NCBI GenBank assembly: GCA_030280995.1
Contig: JASXTE010000008.1
Coordinates: 16,444,212-16,508,211, forward strand
DNA length: 64,000 nt
Origin: Hemileia vastatrix
Taxonomy: Eukaryota; Basidiomycota; Pucciniomycetes; Pucciniales; Zaghouaniaceae
Direction of reading: 5' to 3'
The translations under genes and the position numbers were made by a program. Positions 33,950 through 45,021 of the stretch are shown one piece after another (position 1 is the first letter of the stretch; each line of letters starts with the position of its first letter). The notes beneath the pieces are model-generated. The model did no database searches. It saw nothing but the letters and a program-made list of their open reading frames with translations, and was not told the origin of the DNA.

Positions 33950-35222
33950 TAGTGTTAATTAATCATTCCTAACCCAAAATCTACTTCTCAAAAATTTACT
34001 CAATTTAAACTGTTTGACCTTAAGATTGTAATTAACTGGCTGAAAATTAAATCTTATTTTGATGCTTGTTTGGCTGTGAAAATTCCACTCAAGTTGGTCA
34101 TCCACCTGCAGCAAAATTGAGTGGCTTTAATCAAATGGCAGTGGAGTTGATATAAAAAACTAAAGGTAAGATGGATTTGACAACAAAGCAAATGAGGGAA
34201 AGATTCAAAAACTATCAAACAAAATACAAGGAGGCAAAGATGGCTTCCTCTTCAACTGGGTTTGGAGTTACCAAAGATGATGAAAAGCATGGAATCACAT
34301 CTGTTTCTGAAAAACTCAACTCTATGTGTCCTCTTTATGATCAAATGGATGAACTCTTTGGTCAAAGTCCCAATGTCAACCCCTGCACATGAATCAAGGC
34401 CCAAGAATCCCTGAGTCTCATTCATAAAGTCAAGATTTTCCTTTAGATCCTTCACTTGACTCTCCAGAGTTTGGAGAACCATCTGCCTATTCTGACATTG
34501 AGCTTTTTAAGCCCATGGTAGTAAGACTAAACTACTTTTTCTATTATTGTTTTCTTTGGAGTGCTGATTTATTTCACATGTATATACCAGACCCAAGCCT
34601 CATAAAATCTAGAAATATTTAAGGAAGTAGCTGACAATGTAAGATTAAATGATAAATAATTAACCCCTCCTAGCAACAGACTCAAGAAAAGAGCTTCTTC
34701 TAGCTTTGGGACAACCCAATCAATGTCAAATGCTGTTTTTTCTGCTTATGGGGAGATTGTTAATAAACGTGAACAAGGTTATATTTTTTACTTTTTTTTG
34801 ACTAAAGAATTTTTCTCAATTTTTTTCTCTTAATATTAAAAGTTAAGCTTTTTGCAGAAAAAGAAAAAGTGAAAATTGAAATCATGAAGTTGGAGTCTCA
34901 TGAAAAAACTGCAGAACATCAACTAATTTTTGAGGAAAAGAAGTGGTTTCATTCAAAATCAAAGGAAGAAATAATTTTAGAAAAAGAGAAAGATCATTTA
35001 CATTTGGCGAGCAAGAAGGTTAGGATTCAAATAGAGGATGATGAAAAATTTAAAAATAATCAATTTCAATTGGAAAATGCCAAAATTCAGTTACAAGCTG
35101 ATGAATTTAAAATGAAGCAACTCAATGCTGAAAAATTAAGAAATCAAGCTTTTTTTCTTGCCTGTGTTAATGCAAATAAGTCAAATGCTGATATTAAAGA
35201 GTTGCTTTCTTTACTTAGTTAA
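33950..35222 (+). pseudogene. Myb/SANT-like partner gene of Harbinger B
   Basis: The plus-strand counterpart of the Harbinger A partner. It reads NWLKIKSYFDACLA near 34040, then AAKLSGFNQMAVEL, the helix KQMRERFKNYQTKYKEAKM (from 34171) and KLNSMCPLYDQMDELFG. An exon with ASSSFGTTQSMSNAVFSAYGE follows near 34690-34780, and an in-phase TTTTTGCAG at about 34858 opens a charged coiled-coil exon (34869-35222) ending NADIKELLSLLS. Frameshifts near 34100 and 34390 and an in-frame TAA near 34155 disable it. The domain order matches the gene at 5330-6284, so both belong to one two-gene Harbinger family. It runs toward the transposase, as in element A. Confidence 0.65.
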
Positions 35223-35235
35223 AATTAAGTAAACA

Positions 35236-35727
35236 TTAATAAATCTCTTTTTGAATTTCTTCTTTTATATCAACATGAAATTCTTCCAACAGCTCACATA
35301 TCTCCTTCTTTAGATTTTCAAACTCTTCAACATTTTTTTGTCTAACTAAACTACTTATATCTAATAATCTAGATCCTACTCTGTCAATCATACTTTCTAT
35401 TTTTTCATCAATTACATTTAGGAATTTTTCTCTTGTCTTGGGTTTATCACTTTCTTTTATTTGTTCCCAAATACTATTATCATCCACAGATTCTTTTCTT
35501 TTTATTTTTTTATGCAATCTACTACTTGGAGAATGATGTTTCCATTACCACTTTCCAGCTAAAAAATTTATTTTTTATTGAGTCTCAATTTTATATTTAT
35601 AAAGTATTTCTCCAAACTCACAAGATATCTCACTTGAGGAATAAGTTTTGTATGAATCTTCCTCCTCATCAGAAATAATATCTTTTCTGGTTTGGGATTG
35701 TTTTTTTTCTATTATCTTCAGTGGCAT
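35236..35727 (-). pseudogene. Unrecognised charged ORF, broken
   Basis: From an ATG at 35727 the minus strand reads MPLKIIEKKQSQTRKDII, an acidic Ser-rich stretch, then a stop. A second open part from about 35530 to 35236 is a Lys/Glu-rich helix (NVEEFENLKKEICELLEEF). A GTGAGT donor and TTTTTTAG acceptor lie between them, but joining them does not restore the frame. No family recognised. It lies inside Harbinger B, just beyond the Myb-like gene. Confidence 0.3.
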
Positions 35728-35835
35728 AATATATTTCAATTTAAATAATATTTGTCTTATATATCTATTCCAATAATGTAATATAATGAAATACTCTTAA
35801 AAAATCTCTCTTTTATCCTGGTAAGTACAAAATTT

Positions 35836-36057
35836 TAATTGTGTGAATTGAGATTTCAATTCAGGATTAATTTTAAGAACATCACATTTAAGATGACACC
35901 AATGACAGCTTTGACATGTTTTGACTCTTGCTTAAACTACTGTATTTTTAACACAATAGTGATTAGATTTTTTGCATCTTTTGCAAGGTTTAGAGTATTG
36001 ATATGTGAGCTGATAACCCTTTTTAGAATAGTCTTCAATACTAGATGAGGTACTCAT
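35836..36057 (-). pseudogene. Small Cys-cluster protein with an in-frame stop
   Basis: The frame starts MSTSSSIEDYSKKG and contains CKRCKKSNHYC followed, after an in-frame TAA, by CQSCHWCHLKC. The paired clusters recall the short zinc-binding Cys motifs found in many basidiomycete transposon-associated proteins, but the assignment is weak. It may belong to the same unit as the ORF ending at 35236, which lies directly downstream on the same strand. Confidence 0.35.
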
Positions 36058-36199
36058 TAAAAATATTCTGGAGAATACAAAACTTGAAATATACTTTGGA
36101 TGTTATAGAAAATGGATCTTAGTAGACCAAGAATATTTATGGAAGCAAAGTATGCAAGTTTATTTTGGAAACAAATTAACCTGCAATTTACCATATTAT

Positions 36200-36410
36200 G
36201 GGGTCCAGACCACCAAATTATTTATATGTCAAAAATATTTATGTCAAAAATATTTTTTTACAATACCCTCCCCTGCTATTTACCATAACAGGGGGTGGGG
36301 ATCACCATTTTTTTTCTAAGTCAGAAAAAATTTAGGACAAAAAAATGGCAATAACCTCCCCTGTGTTGTATTGAAGTAGGGGAATATCTTGTCAAAATTT
36401 ATGTTCATTG
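36200..36410 (-). repeat. Degenerate copies of the Harbinger 93-bp repeat
   Basis: Two blocks with ATACCCTCCCCTGC and GGGGGTGGGGATCACCA correspond in reverse to the 93-bp units of Harbinger A. The following 36,520-36,600 also resembles A, which supports common descent of the two elements' middle regions. Confidence 0.55.
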
Positions 36411-36679
36411 CATAAATTAACATGAAAAAAAGTCTTATAAGATAGTTAAAAAACCTAAATTAATGACAATTCAAGTAAAAATGTGAATGGAAATCATCTG
36501 TGACCAAAGTCAATGAAATCAAACACAAATGTATACATGAACCTCATGAGAAAAATATATTTCCTCATGATTACCATTATACAACACACAGCTAATGGAT
36601 CATTAATTTAGGTAAGTAGATTGTCATATATGACTTGTAAAATGTTAATTTGTGAAATAAAAATAAAAGTTGACAACCT

Positions 36680-37607
36680 ATATTACACCCCATACTTTTT
36701 CTTTCTACCTAATGATTTTTGTTTTACATCACCTTTTTCTTTTACCTTATTAATTCTATTGACCAGCTCCCTATTGATTTGAAATGAACATCCAAAATGT
36801 GTAAATTATTCAAAGGATTCTAAGCCAGGTGGTGTTTTAGTCATCTGGTTATTGTGAAGATTTGAATACCAAATTGCTTTGATTATTCCATTTCCTGTTC
36901 CAAAGTCAATAATGCTTCAATGGTCTGGAAAGTATTGACCATGGCCTTTTGTAGATGAGGAAGGTGAGGGGATAGGAAGGACATTTTTGTATTAATGTAT
37001 GAGAATATTCCAAATGTGAGTAAGTTCAGATCATTTTTATCCATGTGAATTTTGTTATAAAGACCATCAAAGGTTACCATGAAATTAGAAGCAAAAATAT
37101 CATCATCAACAAGTTTTAGCCATTCTGCATCTGTCAAATTAGAGATTCTAAACTTATTTTCCAATTCATGATTAGATTCAAAAGCATATTGACATAGATT
37201 CTTTAATTGATGAGCTTAAAATGGTTGAATTTTGACAAGGAGTCCCATTTTTATAAATCTTCTTTCATTTCTTGGGAAATAAGATCTCTAAGTAAAGAAT
37301 AACTACCTGTATAAAGAATAATAAATTTTTTTATATTCATTCATCTTTAAATAAGCTTACTGAGTGAAAAACCTTTGTAATATCCTGGTCTCCAACCAAT
37401 ACCATACATGAAACCTCCAAGAATATTTTTGTTTGATAAAAGTTGACAAGCTAATGCCATTTGATACAAAGTCAATATAAGATCTGATAAATTTTGAAAC
37501 TTTTCATTTGTATTTTCTTCATAAGAGTGAATCTCAAAAATAAATTGAGGTTTGAAAAAGTTAGACACAACAGCAATTTTTTTTATTTCCAGTCTTACCT
37601 TCTTCAT
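36680..37607 (-). pseudogene. Second TET/JBP-like 2OG-Fe(II) dioxygenase, inside Harbinger B
   Basis: Minus-strand pieces line up with the gene at 7280-8502 and with the fungal TET/JBP-like family: NILGGFMYGIGWRPGYYKGF, then VTFDGLYNKIHMDKND with the metal-binding HxD (HMD). After a frame change near 36905 comes FGTGNGIIKAIWYSNLHNNQ with the distal His, and finally FTHFGCSFQINRELVNRINK. An in-frame TAA precedes the last part. The 2OG-binding Arg position is not clear (FTHFG where copy 1 has FTRIG). Its sequence differs greatly from copy 1, so they are not recent duplicates. It lies between the Myb-like gene and the transposase of Harbinger B. Confidence 0.6.
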
Positions 37608-39180
37608 TGTTACTTGACTTTAATTTTTTATTGGTTATAGGCTCAGAAAAAAAAAATTATATTTTCAGGTAGTTTTTTTGGATAAATTTTTTTTGGAAAT
37701 GTCGGCCGGTCATCTAGAAGAAGATGAAAAAAAGAAGGTAGAAGGGGAAATAAAAGGTAACTGAAAATAAAGAACTATATAAAAGAACTTAACGACTTTT
37801 AAAAAAGATGGACGGGGATCAATGTGGTTAATAAAGTAAGTAAGGTTTTATTCTCTCTGTTCAATTATCAACTATTTATACTAAAATATTCTTATCACAA
37901 CCTTTAATATTTTATTTTATTACTTAAATAGGCAGACGCGCAGTTTAAATAGTTGTAAATAAAATGATTTTTATAGTGTAATTAAAAAATATGTTGAGTA
38001 GTAAGTGATGAGCATAAATGAGATAACACAAGGCCTTTTATAGGAAAAGGGACCAATGAGACACTACCACTGAGTATATACAAAATAATAATAGGATGAA
38101 ACAAAAAGATAAAAGAAAATAATTGAAACATAACAATGGAGAGAAAAAGATGAAACAAGTAATTAAAATCCCAATTAAGAAAACAATTTTCATGCAACCA
38201 TTTCCCAAATCATTTAAGTAATATAGTGAATAATTAAAAAATCTCTGAGACATGAGAACCATGTGAAAAAGTAATCAAATCAAGTATAACAATATTTTTT
38301 ATAGATTTTTTAAGTGAAGCAAATGGAATGTTTTGACGCAACAAAATATTGTAATCAATTTTTGTATTAGTCTGTAGAAAATTAATAAATTGTTTTGACT
38401 ATGTAATAACTAGTTGAAACAAGTAATTAATTTTTCTACTGAACCAAATTTAGAATTTTAAATTTATTATAATTATTATAATGCATTTAATATTCATCAC
38501 AAATAAGGGTCAAAAACCAACATCAATAATTATGAATAATTTTGAATATGAAAAGGGTTAAATTATATATTTAAATTTAAAAATTAATGTAATTACAATA
38601 TAAGATAATTTAATAAGGTATAATTATATTATCAACATGTAATTAATTAATTATTCATTAAATACACATAACACCTATTTATATGGAATATAATAATTAT
38701 TTTACTGTATACTTAATTTATATGATAATAAAATTAGTATAAAATTTATTTTAATCATAAAATAAAATTTTAATATAATTTATTATGTAATATAAATTTA
38801 ATATATATACATAATCTGCAATTATTATGTTATTTATTAACTCCAATAAAATTGTATGTTTATTACTTGGCTCCTGGGACAGCCTGGCTGACAGGAAAAA
38901 TCTAGTTTTGAAGTAACTGAAGCCAGTTGAACTTCCAATAAATTAGGAACAAATTGTTTTTCTCTTATGTAATTTCTACTGTGACCAGGTTTTGAAAGAG
39001 ATTATATTGAAGAAAGTGAAGAAAGCAAAGATGAAGATATTGAGGTAAGTGAAGATAGGGATGAGTTTGAGGAATAAATTTCTTTATTTTTAGATGATTC
39101 TAGATTCTCAGTTATTTTTTTCTAGAAAAAAAAGAAGAATATCAATCTAAATAAAAAAATTAAACAAAATTGGATGAAAC
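37608..39180. other. AT-rich interior of Harbinger B without recognised genes
   Basis: About 1.6 kb, extremely AT-rich from 38450 to 38860. An acidic exon-like stretch DFERDYIEESEESKDEDIE at about 38990-39050 ends at a GTAAGT. Nothing else can be supported. Confidence 0.4.
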
Positions 39181-39181
39181 T

Positions 39182-39840
39182 TACCTAAAAAGCTTTCATC
39201 AAACTACCTGAAAGAAACAGTCTCAAAAATTGCCAAAAAAGAGTCCCAGAAGTTCAACAAAAGAGCCCCAAAAGTTTCCAAAAAGGGTCCCGAAATTGCC
39301 CAAAAAGTATTCCAAAAGTTTCAAAACAAGTTTTCCAAAAATCTCCTAAAAGTCTTTCAAAAGTTTCAAAAAAAGTTTCCAGAAAGTCCCCTAAAACCTC
39401 CCTAAATATTTCCAGAAAAGTGCCAAAAGGTTTCCTGAGAAGTGCCAAAAAGTGCTAAAAAAAGTGCTAAAAATTGTCCAAAAAAGATGCCAAAATGACT
39501 TAAAAGCACTTAAAGATGCTTTAAAAATATTTCTGAATAGTTTCCAAAGGTTTCTGAGCATTTCTGAATTGATTTAGTGAGAAAATAAACCTAAATTAGC
39601 CCAAAAACACCTAGAATTCACTGAGAAATGATTGGAAAGTGTTTCTGGAAGGTTTTAACAAAATAAAATGCCAAAACCAGCCAAAAACACCTAAAGGTAA
39701 GTGAAAATTGCTCAGAAAAAATTTCTGAATTGTTTCTGAATGATTTCAAAGCTTAACAAACAAAGAAAAAGGCCAAAAAGTGAAAATGCCTAAAAATGAC
39801 CAAAAAACACCAAAAAGTCAATAAATCAAGAATAAAAATG
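39182..39840. repeat. Degenerate short tandem repeats
   Basis: Repeated AAAAGTTTCCAAAAA and AAAAAGTGCCAAAA words with a spacing of about 10-22 bp. The minus-strand frame at 39448-39254 (FLETFFETFERLLGDF) is a by-product of the repeats. Confidence 0.6.
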
Positions 39841-40223
39841 ATAGAGAACAAGAAAAAAATGAAAAAAAGGGGAAGAAGAAATAAGAACAGATAAATCAGA
39901 AATCAAAACAGAAAAGATGACAAAAAAAGAAACAAAAAAGAGACAAAAAAAAGACATTTCAATTAGAAATTAAAGTTAAAAAATGAGAAATTGACTTACT
40001 TTGAGTTCTGTCAAGTGAGAAGTATCATAACCAACAATGAATGATAGAAGTTAGAGATGAAGAGAAGATAAAATATCTTAGTGAGACAGAATCCCATAAA
40101 TTTTATGTGTTTGAAAATGTTATGCAATATCAAGTTTGGGAGCTGAACCAAAACAAATAAAACTGAGAGACTGGGGAACATCATGGGAAAAATTATTACT
40201 CAAAAAACAAACTTGTAAATAAT

Positions 40224-41476
40224 TTAAGATAGGCTCTCAAAATGAGAAAGGGTTATTGGTAGTATTTTAGCACACATTGAACTGGGTTGAGATGATGAAG
40301 TACTGCTAGATTCTATTGGTGGAGGTGGATCAGGAATCTCATCTTCACTAAGCTCATTCCATTCATATTTTAAGTTAGCAAGAAGATTGTGTAATATAAG
40401 GCAAGCAGTAATCAAGTCTACAGTAACATTCATTTATTTTTTGTTATGGAGTGGAGTCCTTAGTTTTAGTAGAGAAGCAAATTGGCCTTTCAGTATTCCT
40501 ATTTCATGCTCAATCCTAACACAAGATTTTGCTAGATGAGTATTGAATCTTGATTTTTCACTTTCTTCATTACCAGTCCCACAAAAAGCAGGGATGACAT
40601 AAACACCATTTGAATAAGCGGAGTCTTCTAAAAGATATTTTTTTTCATCAAAAAAATGTTGAGAATGTTGAGAAATATTCATTTGCTAAAATACAGAGGA
40701 ATCTTGGCAAGCACCAGGGGATCCAGCATAAAAAGCAATGAATTTCTTGTTAATATCACAAACCAATTGAAGAGCTATTGAGTACCTAAAAAAAGAAAAA
40801 TATTAATATGAGCTTTGTTTGAAACTTTAAAAGAAAAAATTACCTTTTTTTGCAATCAAAATAGCTATTTCCATCTCTGGCAGGTTTTTGACTCTAGGGT
40901 ATGGTGGTACCATCAACAAAACCAATGAAGCCAGGAAAACTTTTTTTTTGCATTACCTAAGAGTTCTCCAACCTTTCTTCTTTACTGGGCCCTTTCAGAA
41001 GTTGAGCTTCAAGAGAAATAATTGCAGTTATGACTTGCTTTGAATAAAGGTGAACTGTTCCTTGACTAAGCTGGAAGATGTTTTCAAGATGGGTTAATGC
41101 TGCACCATCACCATTTGAGCCAAAATGGAAAAGTGCCACAGATATTTGAATTGCTGGATCTCTTTGATGATAATGAGAATTATTTTTGAAAATTTAATGA
41201 TCTTGAATCAATTCAAGTAAGCTAAGTAATCCAGGAAAATTTGTACAAAACATCTGTTGAAAGCTAGATTCAGGAATGTTGGCAAAAACATAAAGGTAAT
41301 ATCAAGGTTGGTGTTGTATTGAAGGTGTTCTAGGAAATAAGTAGCGGTTCTCTAACATGTTTCAAATAAAAGCCAAGTCAAGTTCTGCATAAGAATTGGT
41401 ATCAGAATTAACCATTAGATCAAGAGCTACAACTACAGCAGTGATCTCAAGTTGATGTCAGACTGAAAGTGACATG
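40224..41476 (-). pseudogene. Harbinger B transposase (DDE nuclease), interrupted by stops
   Basis: From 41476 downward the N-terminal helical part (FHFGSNGDGAALTHLENIFQ) is followed by the DDE nuclease: GFIGFVDGTTIP with the first Asp, YLLEDSAYSNG with the second, and CVRIEHEIGILKGQF with the Glu. The tail is ITACLILHNLLANLKYEWNE, then a Ser/Pro-rich end. A 58-nt intron (40843-40786, minus strand) joins in phase. All three catalytic residues remain, but stops lie at about 41370, 40957, 40683 and 40434. It starts 360 bp inside the right inverted repeat and faces the Myb-like gene. Confidence 0.75.
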
Positions 41477-41730
41477 TTATGTTAGTGAACTGTGGTAAAT
41501 ATTAAGGATAATTGTATGATTATACGATTAATAAAGTTCTGGTAAGTCATATAACTTTCTCATATGAATAAGCCCTTAAGGATTAGGTGAGAAAAATCTA
41601 GGTGTTGGCACTTTTGTACCTAGTTTTGGTGTCTTTTTATCTAGTGATGGCTAATCATGATGATGAAGGGAAGTGTTTTGATGACTTGTTTGATCCAAAA
41701 AAAGAGGTGTTTGGGGACAAATACGCTTTT

Positions 41731-41761
41731 GAAATACACCTGTCCAGAGCAGGTGTATTTC
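41731..41761. repeat. Subterminal hairpin of Harbinger B
   Basis: GAAATACACCTG and CAGGTGTATTTC form a perfect 12-bp stem with a 7-nt loop, about 75 bp inside the right end. It matches in position the subterminal palindromes of element A. Confidence 0.75.
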
Positions 41762-41809
41762 ATTTTTTGTTGGCAGGTTTGGTACCTTTTTTGTGATGTG
41801 TTTATGTGG

Positions 41810-41836
41810 TGTGTTTGGTAATGTTTGAGACCCCCT
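41810..41836 (-). repeat. Right terminal inverted repeat of Harbinger B
   Basis: Reverse complement of 15778-15804 with two differences, followed by AAT as at the left end. Confidence 0.8.
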
Positions 41837-41839
41837 AAT

Positions 41840-42229
41840 GTTTCTATCTCCCTATGACATTTTATAAAGTAGAAATGGAAGAAGATGATAAAGAAGTTAA
41901 TGATGAAGATAGAGGTGTAAGGCTTGAATCAGAAGAAACAGACTTTTTTTTTCTGAAAAATTTTTTTCTGGTCAAAAAAGCGTCAAAATTACTTTTTTAA
42001 AATAATTAAAAACTCACACTATTTGAATTAAATGACCATAAAGATTTTCAGCAAATAATTAATAAGAATAATTATTACTTTACTTCAATCTGATAAGTCT
42101 TTTTGGCTAATTCTGCGCAAAAAAACAAAAAAAAGAAAATTAAATGTTAATAAAACTTTTCTGTCAATTTTTTAATTGCACCTTCATTGGTCCCTGTAAA
42201 AATTTTCTATTTTTCTTTCATTACTCCCT
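41840..42229. other. AT-rich stretch
   Basis: A short acidic reading (MEEDDKEVNDEDRG) at about 41874-41915 is the only protein-like signal. No gene can be supported. Confidence 0.4.
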
Positions 42230-42900
42230 CATTAGTCCCCTTTATCCCCTTATAAAACTTCTCCAAAGCCCACTCCAAACTCCCTCTAAACCCCCCAAAA
42301 CACCCCCCAAACCCTCACCAAACCACTCCAAAACACCATCCCAAAACCTCACTAAAACCCCATTGATCCCCCCTATAACCCCCTTGATTCCCCCCTCAAT
42401 CCCCACCTACACCCATTTCAAACCCCTCCCTTATCCCTCTCCAAAACCCCTCCTCAAACCCCCTTAACACCCCCCCCCTCACACTGCCCCTAGACCAACT
42501 TCAACCTCCCCCCTGGTCCCACTAATATATCCCACCCAGCCCTCCCTTACCCCCACACCTGTCCATTTGATAACAAAAAATTGTTATCTTTTGTTTGTTT
42601 GATAATGAACAATTTTTATTAATCTTTTTTTAGTAAACAATTAGGGAGGAAGGGGGAATAGAAGCAGGTTTAGGGAGGATTTGAGGGGGTTAAAGGGAAG
42701 GGGGTTGAAGCAGGTGTAGGGGTGGTTTGAGGGGGGGATTTGATGGGTTTATAGGGGAGGTGTGAAGAAGGTGTAGGGGGGAGGAAAGGGGGGTTAGAGG
42801 CAGCCAAGGAGTAAGGAAAGGGGGGCTAGAGGTAGCCAAAGAGAAAGGAAAGGGGGTAAAGGTGGGATAATAACCAGGCCAAGGAGGGATAAATAGGGGA
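42230..42900. repeat. C-rich arm and G-rich arm facing each other
   Basis: 42235-42560 consists of degenerate CCCCCTCCAAAC-type repeats on the plus strand. 42640-42900 is the mirror type, GGGGGTTTGAGG and GGAAAGGGGG. Between them lies an A/T palindrome-like centre (AACAAAAAATTGTTATC). The arms can fold back on each other, and the G-rich strand has many runs of four or more G. Confidence 0.65.
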
Positions 42901-43500
42901 TGATGGAGAGTAAAAAAAGGGAAAAAAGGGAGAGAAAGAAAAGAAAAAAAATAGTTAATTTAACCTTGAAAACCAGAAAAAAACACTTACAAAAAAAGAA
43001 AAGAAAAGAAAACAGAAAATGAAACACAAAAATTATAATAAGCAAAAAAAATCAAAATTAATGAATAAAATGACTGACCTGGAGAGATGAGATGAGAAAA
43101 TAAATGAAACAAAAATTTTTTAGGGATTTTTTGGGAGAAGAAGAAAAGGATATAAGGAATGAATGACAAAAGAATGACTGAAAATTCATACAATAGCTGA
43201 AGATATGTGATTTCATCTAGAGGTAAAGACCAAAAACAGAAGAGACAGGGAAAAGGAGAATTTCACTGAAAATTAAAAATAAAAGTCAATATGAAAAAAA
43301 ATTACAAAATCAAGTGAATAATGCACACAACTTGATCATTTGAAGATTATCAAAAAAAATTAAAAAGGTTTTATTGAGAAAAGTTGGAGTGTTATTGGAA
43401 TAATGATGGAGCATATCCCAGTGGGAAGAAAGATTAATAATAGATAAAAATGAAATGAAAATTTTAATAATTTAAGAGCATATTTCTAAATATCCCAATG
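42901..43500. other. Low-complexity flank of a Harbinger remnant
   Basis: A/G-rich on the plus strand. 43060-43110 matches, in reverse, the CTCAACTCATCTCTCCAGGTAAGTC segment of the 123-bp unit in Harbinger A, so it descends from the same element family. No gene seen. Confidence 0.45.
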
Positions 43501-44330
43501 TGCTATAGTGATTGGAAGAATCTCATGTATGCTAATGGTTTAAGAAATAGAAGTGTTGGAAACAGTGGGAGGTGTTTCAACTTGTTCATCTTCATACAAC
43601 TCTAACCATTGATCTTTAAGGTCAGCAAGTAGATTATGAAGTATAGTGCAACACAGAATCTGGTTGATCTCTACCTCCATTTTGGACCTATTTCTAAGAG
43701 GACTTCTTAATTCCCTTAAGCTTTAAAAACAAACTTTCAAGATTCCAATAGAATGTTCAATACAGACTCTTGACTTTGCCAAATGATTTTTGAACTTGGA
43801 ATTTTGACTTTCTTCAGATGCTGATCTTCAAAAAGTAGGAAGTACATACTTTCCATTCACATAAGCAGATTCTGGAAGAAGATACTGATCTTCATCAAAA
43901 AAAATTTCAGGTTCTTTTGAAATTTGCATTCTTTGAAAGATGTAGGAGTCATGACATAAACCAGGATAGCCAGCAAAGAAATAAATAAATTTTCTGTTCA
44001 CATCACATATAAGCTGAACAGAAATTTAATATCTATAGAGAAGATATAGTTACTTGTGTTAGTATGAAAGAAAAAGAAAGAATGGAATTAAAAATAAGCC
44101 ACCTCTTTTTATGTTAAAATTAATTGTTTCCACCTTGAGCAGGTTTCTGACTCAAAGGAATAGTAGTACCATCAAAAAAACAAATACATCCTGGCACAGG
44201 GTAAAATAAAAGATGACTTGTAGGCAAGTCATTTTTTTGTTCCTCAGACTACCCAAGAGTAACCTCAGTAGTAGTTCCAGTGGCCCTTTTTTTTGGAAGA
44301 ATGGTTGCCTCATGAATCAAGGATCAAAAT
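43500..44330 (-). pseudogene. Third Harbinger transposase remnant (C)
   Basis: Minus-strand pieces give ICFFDGTTIPLSQKPA, FFAGYPGLCHDSYIF, QYLLPESAYVNGKYVLPTF, CIEHSIGILK and CTILHNLLADLKDQWLELYED, in the order of the nuclease at 40.2-41.5 kb. The second catalytic Asp is Glu here (PESAY instead of the usual DSAY), and stops and shifts are frequent, so it is dead. The N-terminal half is missing beyond 44330. It may be the far half of the older element whose left end is at 15522. Confidence 0.65.
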
Positions 44331-45021
44331 TTTTATCATCTATGCATCAATTTTCCTTGAAAAAAATAAAGCAGGAGTTGGTATGAGTCAAGAATTTTCC
44401 AGTAAAAAAATATATGAATACTAAATCTCTTTAAAAAATAAAAAAAAAATCTTTTTTTTATTTTATATATTTTTGGAATAATTTCCTCAATTTTTTCACT
44501 TGTATCAAATTTTTTATTCAATTTTTAAAATTTATTAAGCTTTTATTTTAATTTCTGCTGATTATTAAAATTATTTCTTAATTTTCTGTTGATATTCAAA
44601 ATTTTTAGAATTTTTAGCATTGTTAGATTTTTTTAGATTTTTTTTTGGCCTTTAAATAATTTTTATGAATTTTTTGGAATTTAATAGAACCTCATTTAAG
44701 TTTTTTAAATTTTTTTAAATTTTAGGAATTATTTTTGAGCAAATTGCATTTTTTTTGGATTTTTTTGAAGTTTATGAAGTTTTCTAAATTTTTCTGATTT
44801 TTTTAGATTTTTTTAGTATTTTTTGAATTTTTTTTTGAACTTTTTGGAATTTTTTGACTTTTTTTAATTTTTTTTTGATTTTTTTTGATTTTTTTGAATT
44901 TTTTTGAATTTTTTTGAGATTTTCTGATTTTTTGTTGGTGTTTTTTGAATTTTTCTACATTTTTTTTATGTTTCTTTTTATGCTTTTGGTTTTTTTGCAT
45001 TTTGTTGAATTTTTCCTCACT
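44331..45021. repeat. T-rich low-complexity tract
   Basis: Dominated by GATTTTTTTGAATTTTTT-type words. With the A-rich tract at 45321-45480 it forms a loose mirror around the foldback element. The Lys-rich minus-strand frame in it is an artefact of base composition. Confidence 0.6.

Larger units (their letters stand above)
15778..41836. mobile_element. Harbinger-like transposon B, interrupted by two retrotransposons
   Basis: The left end AGGGGGTTTCAAACATTACC at 15778 is mirrored at the right end, finishing at 41836, with two differences in about 27 bp. AAT flanks both ends (15775-15777 and 41837-41839). Removing gypsy-1 and gypsy-2 with one duplication each leaves about 8.3 kb. It holds a Myb/SANT-like gene (plus strand) and a DDE transposase (minus strand), convergent as in element A. 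The interval between them also contains a Cys-cluster ORF and a TET-like oxygenase remnant. The element is long for this family, so further nested DNA is likely. Confidence 0.75.

Noticed and set aside
39254..39448. Phe/Glu-rich repeat ORF
   Set aside because: By-product of degenerate short tandem repeats.
42144..43193. Pro-rich and Leu/Phe-rich ORFs in the C-rich/G-rich block
   Set aside because: Periodic low-complexity sequence explains the open frames.
44803..45000. Lys-rich minus-strand ORF
   Set aside because: Comes from T-rich low-complexity repeats.
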